Source: Pyrenula massariospora (taxonomy: Eukaryota > Ascomycota > Eurotiomycetes > Pyrenulales > Pyrenulaceae). Taken from it: a stretch of 64,000 nucleotides of DNA. Position 1 is the first letter of the stretch. Each line of letters opens with the position of its first letter. The position numbers and the translations under genes were made by a program. The stretch lies in the NCBI GenBank assembly GCA_021030905.1, contig JAGFMI010000019.1:372001-436000 (forward strand), given 5' to 3'. Below, piece by piece: positions 55,184-64,000 of this stretch. The notes under the pieces are model-generated. The model had not been told where the DNA came from. It worked only from the letters and a program-made list of their open reading frames with translations, and did no database searches.

Positions 55184-58100
55184 TCACTTATCCTTCTTCT
55201 TTAAAAACACCCTCTTAATCCCCCCAATCTTCTCCAACGACCCCATCCTACTTTTCGGCCTTGGCCTTCCCGTATTGCCCTCCGACACCACCCTCTTCCC
55301 AGTCGCCTCTCCAACGACAGCCCCCCCACCAATAAGACTCACTTTCTTACTACCCGGCATGCTTTCGGCCATGTTTCCAGTACTAACCTTACTAGCAGCC
55401 GCCGAGGTCGGGGCCAGACGTCCACTGCTTCTTCGTGCATTAGAAACCATATCATCGACCCATTTCTCGTCGGATTGATCACTCGTCGGATACATAGCGC
55501 TTACCGCTCGGCCTTTCATGTTGGGCTTCGGCCCTGAGGCCCCAAGAGGAGTGTAGGGCAGTGTTGTAGACGACTTAGATTGGTTGAAGCCGAAGTCAAA
55601 GTCAAAGGCCTCTGAAGTGGCGTTTATGGATGGAGGTCCAATAGTAGAGGCGTTGGAGATCTGGCGTGATCGAGGCGAGGAAACAAGCGTTGCAGTAGGT
55701 GTCGTCGGCGTTGCAGAGTACTCGGACGTAGGAGACGCTGGGTTGACGGCGGCATTTATAGTGCTAAGCCGTGGATGTTGCAGGACATCCAATGAAGATA
55801 CTGGACGAGGCGCAGAAGTTGAGATGGTGGAGGTCATGTCAAGAGCGGAAGTAGGACGAGCGGGTCTAGTCTTGGGGACGCCGAGGTTTGTCAGTGACTT
55901 GTTCTGGGTACCAGGGCCTATTGGCGAGATGCTTCGTCGATCTGGCAGATTCTGTACATCAAATTGATTGCCGCTGATCCGCCGACTGCCACCATGATGC
56001 AACGCGTACTCGCGCAAATACTCCGCTAGGTCAGCCCAACCGCCACCAACACGAACCATCACCCGCTGAGGGTCGTCACCAACGAGACGAACAAATAGCT
56101 TCATTGGCGAAGAATCTTTTGATTGGCTCGGTCCAGAGCGCAAGAGATGATACAGCCGTACATCTGTTTCGGAGAAGGACGGTCGCGAAGTTCTAGGCGA
56201 TCTCGCTGGTGCGAGGGTTAAGGATGGTGTTGGAGTTGACGATCTGGTTGAATTAGAGGTGGATACAGAGCCCGATGCGGACACAGAAGCCATTTTCGGT
56301 TGATGACTAGACATGGTGTGAGGAGTCGGTGCTTCTGGTCGAGACATTGTGTCTGAAGAGGCGCCGTCTGCTTGACTGGTTTCCGTGGCTAGTCGAATTT
56401 TCAGAGGGATAGTGTGAAGGATGTCCGATATTTTTTCGTCTAAGGTTTCATCAACCGTTTTTTTGGGAGATTTCTTGACTTGCGGCGAATTTGTCTTGTT
56501 TGATGATGCAGTTCTCGGACTGTTCGAGGGCTCGGGGGCTTGAGCGGTATTTCCAAGTTCCAATTGATTTTTTACAGCGGTTGAAGAACGATCTGAGAGA
56601 TTTTTGTATGAAGTGAGACCTCGATCCTCCACCTCGCTGGCAGTCACGGACAGTCCCTTACTTTCAGCGGCGGCGGCGGTGAGCGGACTATTGAAAAGAG
56701 CTAACTGGGGTAGGCGCGACTTCCTCTTGCTTGACCGTCGCGGAACAGCAGGAGGGGATTTTGGAGGGCTCGCATGAGTGGCTATTGGAGGAGAAAGTCC
56801 TCGTTCTGAAGAAGGTCCTCTCGAATACTCGGACGATTGTGACCTTGCCGATGAAAATGAGGGCCTCGGCAGTCTTTTACTCGCCTGCGCTGCTGTCTCA
56901 CCGGTCTGGTCGACAGGAGTCTCGGTAGGTCGACTGTAGATGCTGCTAGGTGAAAATGGAGTCGCGAGACCTGTAAGCCCGTCATTTGCAGTATCAGCAT
57001 TAATCTGAAGCTGGTTGACTGGACCAGCCATTGGTTTGGATATCTGATCAACCGGTATACTTCCCGATTCAGTTGCTGGTTTTCGAGGTGATGAAGCCTG
57101 TGCTTGTGAACCGTCAACCGGAGTCTTGGGAAGCAATGTGACAAGAGACAGGCTCAGTGCCTTCCTTTTCCGATCAAGGGCTGACTCAGGCGACCCGGAC
57201 CTTGCTGCTTCTGCTTGTGCTGCACTGAGGGAGCGCTCTGACGTCTGCAACGGATTCAAAAGGGGTTTGTGCATCGACAGCAGGTCAACACTGGCTCTTC
57301 GAGGACTGGGATCAAACACAGGGCTGCCTAACACCTCTGCAGTAGAAGCATCCATGATTTCAGCGTTTGACAGATCAGTATAAGCGTCGGACACAACTGA
57401 ATCCGCAACGGAGACATTTGATATCTCCCTCTTATGCGAGGTACGCGGAGGCTGTAGACGGGGCAATTGAGAAAGAGTGTCCTCAATTCTTTTTGGCTTG
57501 CCATCTACCGGGCGTGAGAAGTCATTTGTGGAGGCGTGTGTGCTGTCAGAGGCATTTGGTTTGTCGAAAATCGCTTCAGTTTCTTTCCCAAGCCCATTCA
57601 TACCGTGGAAACTTTTTGCCCTCTCTAAGCTAGAACCGTTTACTGTAGGAATGTCATTATGCGGCGTAGAAAAGGAGCCACGAGCTTGAGGGGCATCCAC
57701 TGGGCTTTCAACTCCAGTGTACGCATGCTTCGCCATTTCTCGTAATCGAAAAACGCTTGCTTGGACGCTGAGAGAGCGTTTGAGCTGGTTGCCTTTGTCA
57801 TGCTGGTCTTGTTTGGGTTGCGTTCCCATATCATTCATCGAAGCTAAGTTTATGCTATCTCCTAATTGGTGGCCCGCACTAAGAATAGAGAAAGGGTTGT
57901 TCTGCTGCTTTTCGATATTTGCACTAGGCTCCTGTGTAGCTTGATCATCCTGATATTGAGATGGTTGTAGTGGATCTTCGATAGTGGTACGGATGTGAGT
58001 CTCTTGGTCAAACACTGGCTTTGACGTCGCGGGGGCCGACATAGAGCCTTTCGCCCCGTAGTCCCTGTCAGTAGCAGTGCCAATCGAATACTCAGTTCCA

Positions 58101-59380
58101 CTATATTCGTCTTTTCCTAGGCCAGGTAGGCGTAGAGCGCTATCGTATACGCTAATGCTCCGTTTCAGTTTCGACGGCTCTTTAGGTAAATCGGCATTGG
58201 CTTGCTCGTCACTATGCGATGTGACTTTCGTGGATTGATCGCCGTGAGTAAACCGCTCTTTTGACCCTTTCGAATTGACACGTGAGAGCTTCGTAGGAGA
58301 CGCTCTTGATCCAGGAATGGATTTCATTGGCGACAAAATTTCCGGAGGCGGCGGTTTAGCCGCTCCATTACGCTTTACCCACTCATTGTACAAGACTCTT
58401 CTCTCTGCCTCAACTACCCATAAGGCGTAGTCAGCTTCAATGGCATCCATGTCGTCGATCCACCGTTCCGGTAATGCGTCATCCCGGCCTTCCAATGTGT
58501 CCAGGGCTCTATCGAATTTTCCTCCTAAAGCAGCGACAGAATCTGCTAAGGCATCCCGCATTTGCAGAAATTGACTCCGTCCAAATGATTCGCAGAGCTC
58601 TTCTGATTCGAGTGGCTCCCATGACATCTCTATCAGATTTCTTGTTTCTCGCAAGCTGTTCAAAAGGCTTTGCACTTGCCACAGGACTATCAACCGCGCA
58701 TCCCACGCAGCAAGTAATGCGGTCAACCTTGCAAGAAAAGGCAAAGCTTGGACGATGGTAGCGGTTACCATGGCGGTGAAGTCCCGAAGTTGAACATAGG
58801 ATAAGGCTGCAGAATTGTTGTCGGGTGAGGCGTCGTAGGAAATTGAGCCGTGTGGAGTGTAGGCATCTAGTACATGCTTCTTGAGTTCTTCCACATCCAA
58901 GGCGTCTAGACCGTCTTTGATCTCCTCTACTCGTTCGTCGTAGGCTACTACCTTCCACTTCGGCAGGCTACCTAGATATTGTTCAGAGCCTCGAGGCCCT
59001 GCAGGAGGCGTGAAACCTTTGCCCTTCTTTGCCTCTGCCTTTTGCGGCCATGACCAAGCAGACAGCTCTGTGCACCATTCTCGAAGCTTTTGAGCAGCCA
59101 CGGCCGCCCTGATTCCTAATGCTCTTTCAGCTTGAGTAGCCTCGCCTATGCTCTTGCTCAGTATGTCATGCTCGTGCTTGGTTGGAGAGATGGCTTCGGT
59201 GGTGGTAAGGGCATCCAAGGTCGAGTCTGGTGAAAGATTGCTCAGCAATGGATCCAATTCATGAGCCGAGAAACTGGCTCTCCGCTGTGGGGATCGAGAA
59301 GGAGACCGTGAATAGTCTTGGGCAGCACGAGGGAGAAAGCGCAGATTCTGTGTAAGCGTGGCGGGATTGTGTTGGGCCAT
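55184..59380 (-). CDS. Large GAS2-domain protein, probable microtubule-associated
   Basis: An unspliced frame of 1398 residues. The N-terminal about 370 residues are helical and ordered-looking (RALGIRAAVAAQKLREWCTE, YVQLRDFTAMVTATIVQALP, LIVLWQVQSLLNSLRETRNL). A long Ser/Pro/Thr/Gln-rich disordered region follows. A GAS2 (GAR) domain lies at about residues 1065-1135, recognisable by VRLYHLLRSGPSQ, MKLFVRLVGDDPQRVMVRVG and GGWADLAEYLREYALHH. GAS2 domains bind microtubules in spectraplakins and GAS2-like proteins. The C-terminus is basic (GGIKRVFLKKKDK). No calponin-homology domain is visible, so actin binding is not implied. The cellular role in fungi is not established here. The first ATG of the frame was taken as the start. 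Confidence 0.87.
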   Translation of the reverse strand: MAQHNPATLTQNLRFLPRAAQDYSRSPSRSPQRRASFSAHELDPLLSNLSPDSTLDALTTTEAISPTKHEHDILSKSIGEATQAERALGIRAAVAAQKLREWCTELSAWSWPQKAEAKKGKGFTPPAGPRGSEQYLGSLPKWKVVAYDERVEEIKDGLDALDVEELKKHVLDAYTPHGSISYDASPDNNSAALSYVQLRDFTAMVTATIVQALPFLARLTALLAAWDARLIVLWQVQSLLNSLRETRNLIEMSWEPLESEELCESFGRSQFLQMRDALADSVAALGGKFDRALDTLEGRDDALPERWIDDMDAIEADYALWVVEAERRVLYNEWVKRNGAAKPPPPEILSPMKSIPGSRASPTKLSRVNSKGSKERFTHGDQSTKVTSHSDEQANADLPKEPSKLKRSISVYDSALRLPGLGKDEYSGTEYSIGTATDRDYGAKGSMSAPATSKPVFDQETHIRTTIEDPLQPSQYQDDQATQEPSANIEKQQNNPFSILSAGHQLGDSINLASMNDMGTQPKQDQHDKGNQLKRSLSVQASVFRLREMAKHAYTGVESPVDAPQARGSFSTPHNDIPTVNGSSLERAKSFHGMNGLGKETEAIFDKPNASDSTHASTNDFSRPVDGKPKRIEDTLSQLPRLQPPRTSHKREISNVSVADSVVSDAYTDLSNAEIMDASTAEVLGSPVFDPSPRRASVDLLSMHKPLLNPLQTSERSLSAAQAEAARSGSPESALDRKRKALSLSLVTLLPKTPVDGSQAQASSPRKPATESGSIPVDQISKPMAGPVNQLQINADTANDGLTGLATPFSPSSIYSRPTETPVDQTGETAAQASKRLPRPSFSSARSQSSEYSRGPSSERGLSPPIATHASPPKSPPAVPRRSSKRKSRLPQLALFNSPLTAAAAESKGLSVTASEVEDRGLTSYKNLSDRSSTAVKNQLELGNTAQAPEPSNSPRTASSNKTNSPQVKKSPKKTVDETLDEKISDILHTIPLKIRLATETSQADGASSDTMSRPEAPTPHTMSSHQPKMASVSASGSVSTSNSTRSSTPTPSLTLAPARSPRTSRPSFSETDVRLYHLLRSGPSQSKDSSPMKLFVRLVGDDPQRVMVRVGGGWADLAEYLREYALHHGGSRRISGNQFDVQNLPDRRSISPIGPGTQNKSLTNLGVPKTRPARPTSALDMTSTISTSAPRPVSSLDVLQHPRLSTINAAVNPASPTSEYSATPTTPTATLVSSPRSRQISNASTIGPPSINATSEAFDFDFGFNQSKSSTTLPYTPLGASGPKPNMKGRAVSAMYPTSDQSDEKWVDDMVSNARRSSGRLAPTSAAASKVSTGNMAESMPGSKKVSLIGGGAVVGEATGKRVVSEGNTGRPRPKSRMGSLEKIGGIKRVFLKKKDK

Positions 59381-59889
59381 TCTATGAGCCTGGGGCGAGC
59401 TGCCGAAACGTCACGAGGCTCATTTCAAATGTTTCCATGGACGCACACGCGCCTTTGGGTGGAAGACATTCACAGCGAGCTGGCGAGAGAAGACGCTATC
59501 AACGGAAGGTTTAGTTCAGGTCGTAATAATTATGGCAACACGGCCGTCATTCACCAAGGGGGCAGGTCCGTCCGAGGGGACACTGACCATTGAAGCATGG
59601 GCCATCAACCGGCTGTCATCATGATCGTTGGTCAGCCGTAGATTGTTAAGCGCCGCCCCAGTCGTTAGTCAGGAGGAATGCTTGCTTTAACTCTGGAGAA
59701 GAGACTTTTCAGGTACGGCTGTCAAGACACGCGGAACCACGCCAGCGGGCTTTTTACCCCTGACTGACTGACTGACCGACCGACTTCTCCAACGCCACGC
59801 CCGGAGCCTCGCCGAGAACTTCCCCACACGATCGTCCTCCCCGACTCCATCCCCAAGCCTCAAACTTCTCCACCAGTTCGTGGAAAGCA
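59381..59889. promoter_or_regulatory. Divergent promoter region between the GAS2 gene and hus1
   Basis: 509 bp between start codons. A short run of tandem CTGACTGACTGACCGACCGA lies near 59760-59785. No other feature was seen. Confidence 0.45.
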
Positions 59890-61026
59890 ATGCGCTTCAA
59901 GAGCCAGATCAAGAATGTGACCACATTCGCCAGTGAATTCTCCATCCTCAGCATCTACACGACCATACGCTAAGTCTCATTACTAGAATTCTGTGCCTCC
60001 CTCGCATCCCTCGGCCAGATTGCGTGGCTCCGCATTAGCGATGACAACATCCAGTTCACCATTGTTCCAGAGAAGGGTAGCCAGGTGTGGTCACAGCTCT
60101 CTCCGGTGCGGTACATTCTGTCATGAGACAAACAGATCAGGCTCACCAAGAGAAAACAGGATGTTGTTTTCGAATCATACATCATCCAATCAAACGAGCC
60201 GGGCAATGTTATCAATTTCGAAGTCCCCATCGGAGCCTTGCATCGGGCTCTCAAGTCTGCAATTGGCGCCACGTCGGCACAATTACGTTTGACCAAGAAA
60301 GACAATGTCCCGATCTTGTCCCTGACGATCGTCACCAATACCTTCATCAGTGGGAACAGTGTCTCTGCGTTGGGAACTACAACTAGCACCATCTCTGACG
60401 AGTACGGAACGCTAGAGTTCCCGGCCGACGAGTCGTTCGATTTTGATGCAAGCGTTGGGCCCCCAAGAGAGCGTGAAACCACAATTACGCAAGATGTGCC
60501 AGTCAAGGTGCTTTTGAAACACATGGTTCAAGACTTACACGAGCCTCGTTGTCCAGAGCCCGATGTCCATATTATTCTACCTAATCTACTCCAGGTTAAG
60601 AGCATATCCGAAAGATTCACAAGACTGTCACTTTCCACAAAGGCGAGCTCATCCACCAACGTGGTACCCAAACTAGAATTAAGCGCTAACATGCATGGAT
60701 CTTTCAAAATTTCGATAAAAACAGATGCATTGTCCATTTCCAGTGTATGGACAGGACTCATCAATCCAGAACTAGACCCTTCACACGTCCCAGAAGGATC
60801 TCAAGGCATCAGAGAGCATCCGTCAACCAAGATGCGATTGCTTGGCGGAGACAGTGGCAATCCAAACGAAGGTTGGGCTACGGTCAGAATCGATGGTAAA
60901 GATTGGGGAAAGGTGCTCAGTGTGGGCCGTCTTGGTGGCCGAGTCATTGCCTGTTCGTTCCCCATAGCCTCCATTGCACGATGTTTCAATAACTTTCGGC
61001 AGGCTTTATCAACGAGAGAGCGTTGA
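59890..61026 (+). CDS. hus1: Checkpoint clamp subunit Hus1
   Basis: Three exons, 59890-59932, 59987-60105 and 60160-61026, give 342 residues. Both introns are 54 nt with GTGAAT and GTGCGG donors and ACTAG and AACAG acceptors. Exon 1 encodes only MRFKSQIKNVTTFA, the conserved Hus1 N-terminus, and the joins give FCASLASLGQIAWLRISDDN and then DVVFESYIIQSNEPGNVINF. Hus1 is a PCNA-like ring subunit of the 9-1-1 clamp (with Rad9 and Rad1) loaded at damaged DNA to activate the checkpoint kinase. Further matches are VPIGALHRALKSA, LRLTKKDNVPILSLTIVT, VKVLLKHMVQDL and the C-terminal DWGKVLSVGRLGGRVIACS. An upstream start is not available because the leader has no in-frame ATG. Confidence 0.92.
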
Positions 61027-62305
61027 TACTGTACGTGTACTTACAGGATGAGGAAGCTCCAGAAGAGTCTTGCCTGACCGTAAGCCATCCATGTCCGACT
61101 GACGATAGCTATCTGACTATGATGTGTAGTACTACATCAATTCTTACAGTCTCTAACGGCAAAATTCCAAGAGCTTCTTCCTAACAAGGATCTAACCTCC
61201 TTTTGCGCCTAAGAGTTATTCAAAGCACCAACGCGCTATCATCTTGTCGATCTTAGACCGACAAAATCATACGTGCTTCCAGCTGCCTACTGTTCGGTGC
61301 TGATGCACCAGTTTGCCTGGTCGGCGGAGCCATTTTCCGCCAGTTGCCGGTTTACACGAAGGATTCGTAAAGGGTGCCCAGGGAAGGCGCAACGATGGAC
61401 GGATTAGCCCTCGTGTGCCTGATCGAGAGAGGCTAGGATCCGTACATGAACTGACTATGATTATTGTTAGATGGAGGGAAGAGGCCTGATGGCTTACAGA
61501 AATAGAGCTTTGAATTCTCGTGGCCGACCACGATCTGTTTGGCCTCATCTGGCGATATTCCCCTTCCTATAGAAATTGTGGCACCAGCTTGATGCTTGGC
61601 GCCTCTCTCCTCGGCTCTCTCTTCCTCGAGTGGCTGTGTCAGACGTCAAAGTAGGACACAAAGAGATGTGGAGTAACATGAACAATGCCCTTGGGATGGC
61701 GTGCCTACTACTCTTAGCGCGAAACAAATCGTGCAGATGCAATCCTACCGGGTCACGTTGCTGATCTGCCCTGCAGACCGCGACACTTGTATTACCACTG
61801 TTCGGTTGACAAGGCGGAAATTGCCTCTGCTCTAATCACGCCTTTCAATAAGCGGCACGGCAACCGAGCCTCAATCAATAGGCTTGAGGTCTTCAAATGA
61901 AGCCGCAGATGCGACTTTCACACGACTCAACCACTTGTTAGCAGATGGGCATTCTTTTGTACCTTGAAGTTGATTTACAAGAACTCTCTCTAGGATACTA
62001 TTTGCTGCAATGTATCTATGTGATCAAGTCGGAACCTTTGAAAGGCCGAAATAAGCCTTATGAACGCCCATGTAAAACGTGCGAACATCTACGGAACGGA
62101 CATTGGGTTGTGGTTGGCTGAAGGTGATTTTGGTGTGGGTGGACTTCCTGCAAGGCTCGATGGCTCGGCGCTTGGTCAACTTCAACGAGCCGCGGATTGT
62201 TGCTGCGCTTGGAAAGCCCAGTTGCTCCCCCCAACTCAAATACCTTATTGTGGTTTCGTTATTTGTCATTGGTGTCCACCGTGAAAAGTATATGTGTTGA
62301 TCAAC
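61027..62305. other. Gene-poor region
   Basis: About 1.28 kb. Frames of 60-90 codons on both strands (for example 61267-61548 - and 62060-62284 +) have no motifs. The right end is the promoter of the last gene. Confidence 0.45.
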
Positions 62306-63916
62306 ATGGATCCTTTGAGTATCATTTCTCTCATCGATACATGCGCTGCCTTAACAGGGACAGCCGGCAAGCTCGCAGTAGCACTACGAAATTTGGCCGC
62401 ACGGCATAAGCATGCTGCGAGGATATTTCGTTCATTGTCAAGCCAATGTAAACTGTTTTCGTGCGCAGTTCGCAAAATTCAAGCGTGGATGGAAGAAGAC
62501 AGGGAGGCGACACAACTTGATGACAGCACTTTGGATCAGTTAATGGATAGTTTGGATTGTGCTCATGAGACGATCTTTGCCCTTCATTCTGAATTGGACA
62601 AGATATCAGACGGCTCCGTCAAAACCTTTCGGCAGAAAGCGAAAGTGGTTTGGACCGAGCAGGAACTCAAAAATCTCGAAGATGCTATTCACAAGCAAAT
62701 CACCGGTCTGACCCTTATTCTTCAGATCATGAACCTACCTACTACACGGAGACAGAAGGAAAAGCTTTCAGAGAAGAATTCGGTCTTTTTGGAGACCCGG
62801 ACATCCGCTATGTCATTTCGCGATCCAGAAACTTCGACCATCAGAGGAGGTGATGCGGCTGACACAATATGCGCATCACGAAACTCGATGCGACTGTCAC
62901 AAAAGCGTAGATTTGATTTTGACGATATTCTAATGACTAGCCCTGTCTACCTGCGAAATCGTATCAAAAATTTTGCGCTTCAACCCGCTTCTGGGGAAGA
63001 AAGAAAAATACAAGAGATGCCAGCAGCTCCTATCGTAAGTGTGACTAGGGAAGAGCACAGGGTAGAAGATGTTCGAGCAGATACCACAGTGAGTATGGCT
63101 GTAGAGACGTTGCAAGGTGTACAAGATCTCTCAGCAGCTCCTGCCGCTGGTGTGAATGGGAAAGAGAAGCAACAAGACAACCCAGCGGCTGTCATGGCAA
63201 ATGCGTCTGATAATGAGGAAAACACAAAACCTTTCCTAGCGGCAAACATCTTGCCCCCAAAGCTCTTGGAGTCTCCCAGCAATCCGTCTTCCAGGGCTGA
63301 TCTTGCGAATAACGCCGCCAATGATTTTCCTATTGTAATCGGCGAGGTCCAGCATTCGCGAGGTCCAAATTATTGTCCAGACGAATTGTTAGATTTTGTC
63401 GCGCAACTTGTTCTAGAACATGAGGTTCTTCGTGAGTACTGTTGGAAAAAGGGCCTTCCAGTCTACTGCTAACTACAATGCGAAGTGAATGAGTATGCAG
63501 AGAAGACCAATTGTCTCTCTGTGAAAAATGCATATTGCAGATTGCTGCAGAACAAACGTGAGACATCTCAATTTGAGATGATGATGATGAATGATCGCCT
63601 ACAAGAGCAATTGGGGTGGTCTCAGATAAACACCGCAGGTTGGGAAATTCTTGGCAAAAAGGGACATTTGGCACTCAAAGACCCGACTTATGGCCCGACG
63701 ACCGCAGATTCGAGGCAGAAGGAAGAATTTCACGAACCAATAACGCACGTCAATGGTATTCACGAAATGCCAACGCCCTTCAACTCTACGAAGGACGAGA
63801 TCATACCATTCCCAGACGTCATTCTTCCCCACGAAACAGATGAAAACTTAATACATGGCATGCCAGATCGACGAGACCTTCTCATCTGGCTTCAGCACTT
63901 TGGGTCTTTAGAATGA
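62306..63916 (+). CDS. HeLo-like (fungal STAND N-terminal) domain protein, C-terminus unknown
   Basis: Two exons, 62306-63431 and 63486-63916, give 518 residues. The 54-nt intron has GTGAGT donor, a GCTAAC branch and GAAG acceptor, and it contains an in-frame TAA at 63470-63472; splicing gives HEVLLNEYAEKTNCLSV. The start at 62306 gives MDPLSIISLIDTCAALTGTA, the typical opening; an ATG at 62294 would add four residues. Residues 1-160 are the helical N-domain (RIFRSLSSQCKLFSCAVRKI, TLILQIMNLPTTRRQKE). The middle is a disordered acidic and Ala/Pro-rich linker with weak internal repetition (EEHRVEDVRADTT and ETLQGVQDLSAAPAAG). A short C-terminal helical region (PDELLDFVAQLVLEHEVL) continues into exon 2 (ETSQFEMMMMNDRLQEQLGW). 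No NB-ARC, NACHT or ankyrin part is seen. Role unknown, possibly signalling. Confidence 0.8.
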
Positions 63917-64000
63917 GACGAGCTTTAATCACCAATAGCCAAAAGTCTTTGCATACAGGAATATACTTTACACAGCAGCTACTTCTTCCTGCTGCTGACA

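Overview
The window is nuclear DNA of a filamentous ascomycete (Pezizomycotina). The evidence is short spliceosomal introns (mostly 43 to 78 nt, GTRAGT-like donors, CTAAC-like branch sites), a fungal centromeric histone H3, fungal HIS3, Neo1, Sec16, Derlin and Hus1 orthologues, a HET-domain gene, several fungal STAND-type N-terminal (HeLo-like) proteins and a fungal cupin. The class within Pezizomycotina cannot be fixed from sequence alone. No rRNA, tRNA, CRISPR array, intact transposon or bacterial-style operon was found by eye.

Layout. 1-8.9 kb is accessory: a HeLo-like/ankyrin protein, a four-TM membrane-protein pseudogene and a small gene derived from a copia-type retropepsin fold. 9-14 kb is housekeeping: his3, the cenH3/CENP-A gene divergently paired with a Derlin gene, and a secreted cupin. 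15.6-34 kb is accessory: a HeLo-like/pseudokinase/ZZ protein, a small two-TM protein, a C2H2 zinc-finger gene, a GNAT pseudogene with two nonsense codons, a secreted four-cysteine protein, a SAP-domain protein, a HET-domain protein, a secreted single-pass Cys-rich membrane protein and a LURP-one (LOR) pseudogene, separated by long gene-poor stretches. 34.9-42 kb holds two class I O-methyltransferases, a tiny membrane protein and an unidentified nonsense-interrupted reading frame. 42-61 kb is dense housekeeping: the P4-ATPase neo1 and sec16 (head to head), an MDR-type NADP-dependent oxidoreductase, a large GAS2-domain protein and hus1. The right edge returns to accessory content with a third HeLo-like protein.

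Themes. The secretory pathway is well represented (Derlin in ERAD, Neo1 flippase, Sec16 ER exit sites), as is chromosome maintenance (cenH3, Hus1, SAP protein). The accessory islands are rich in families linked to non-self recognition and regulated cell death. Three reading frames are interrupted only by nonsense codons, several at positions where a C-to-T or G-to-A transition in CpA/TpG context explains the stop. That is compatible with RIP-like mutation or simple point decay. Many genes show a strand-composition switch, C-rich in the 5' half and G-rich in the 3' half of the coding strand.

Exon joins were worked out by hand from frame continuity, splice consensus and family resemblance. No alignment or database search was run.
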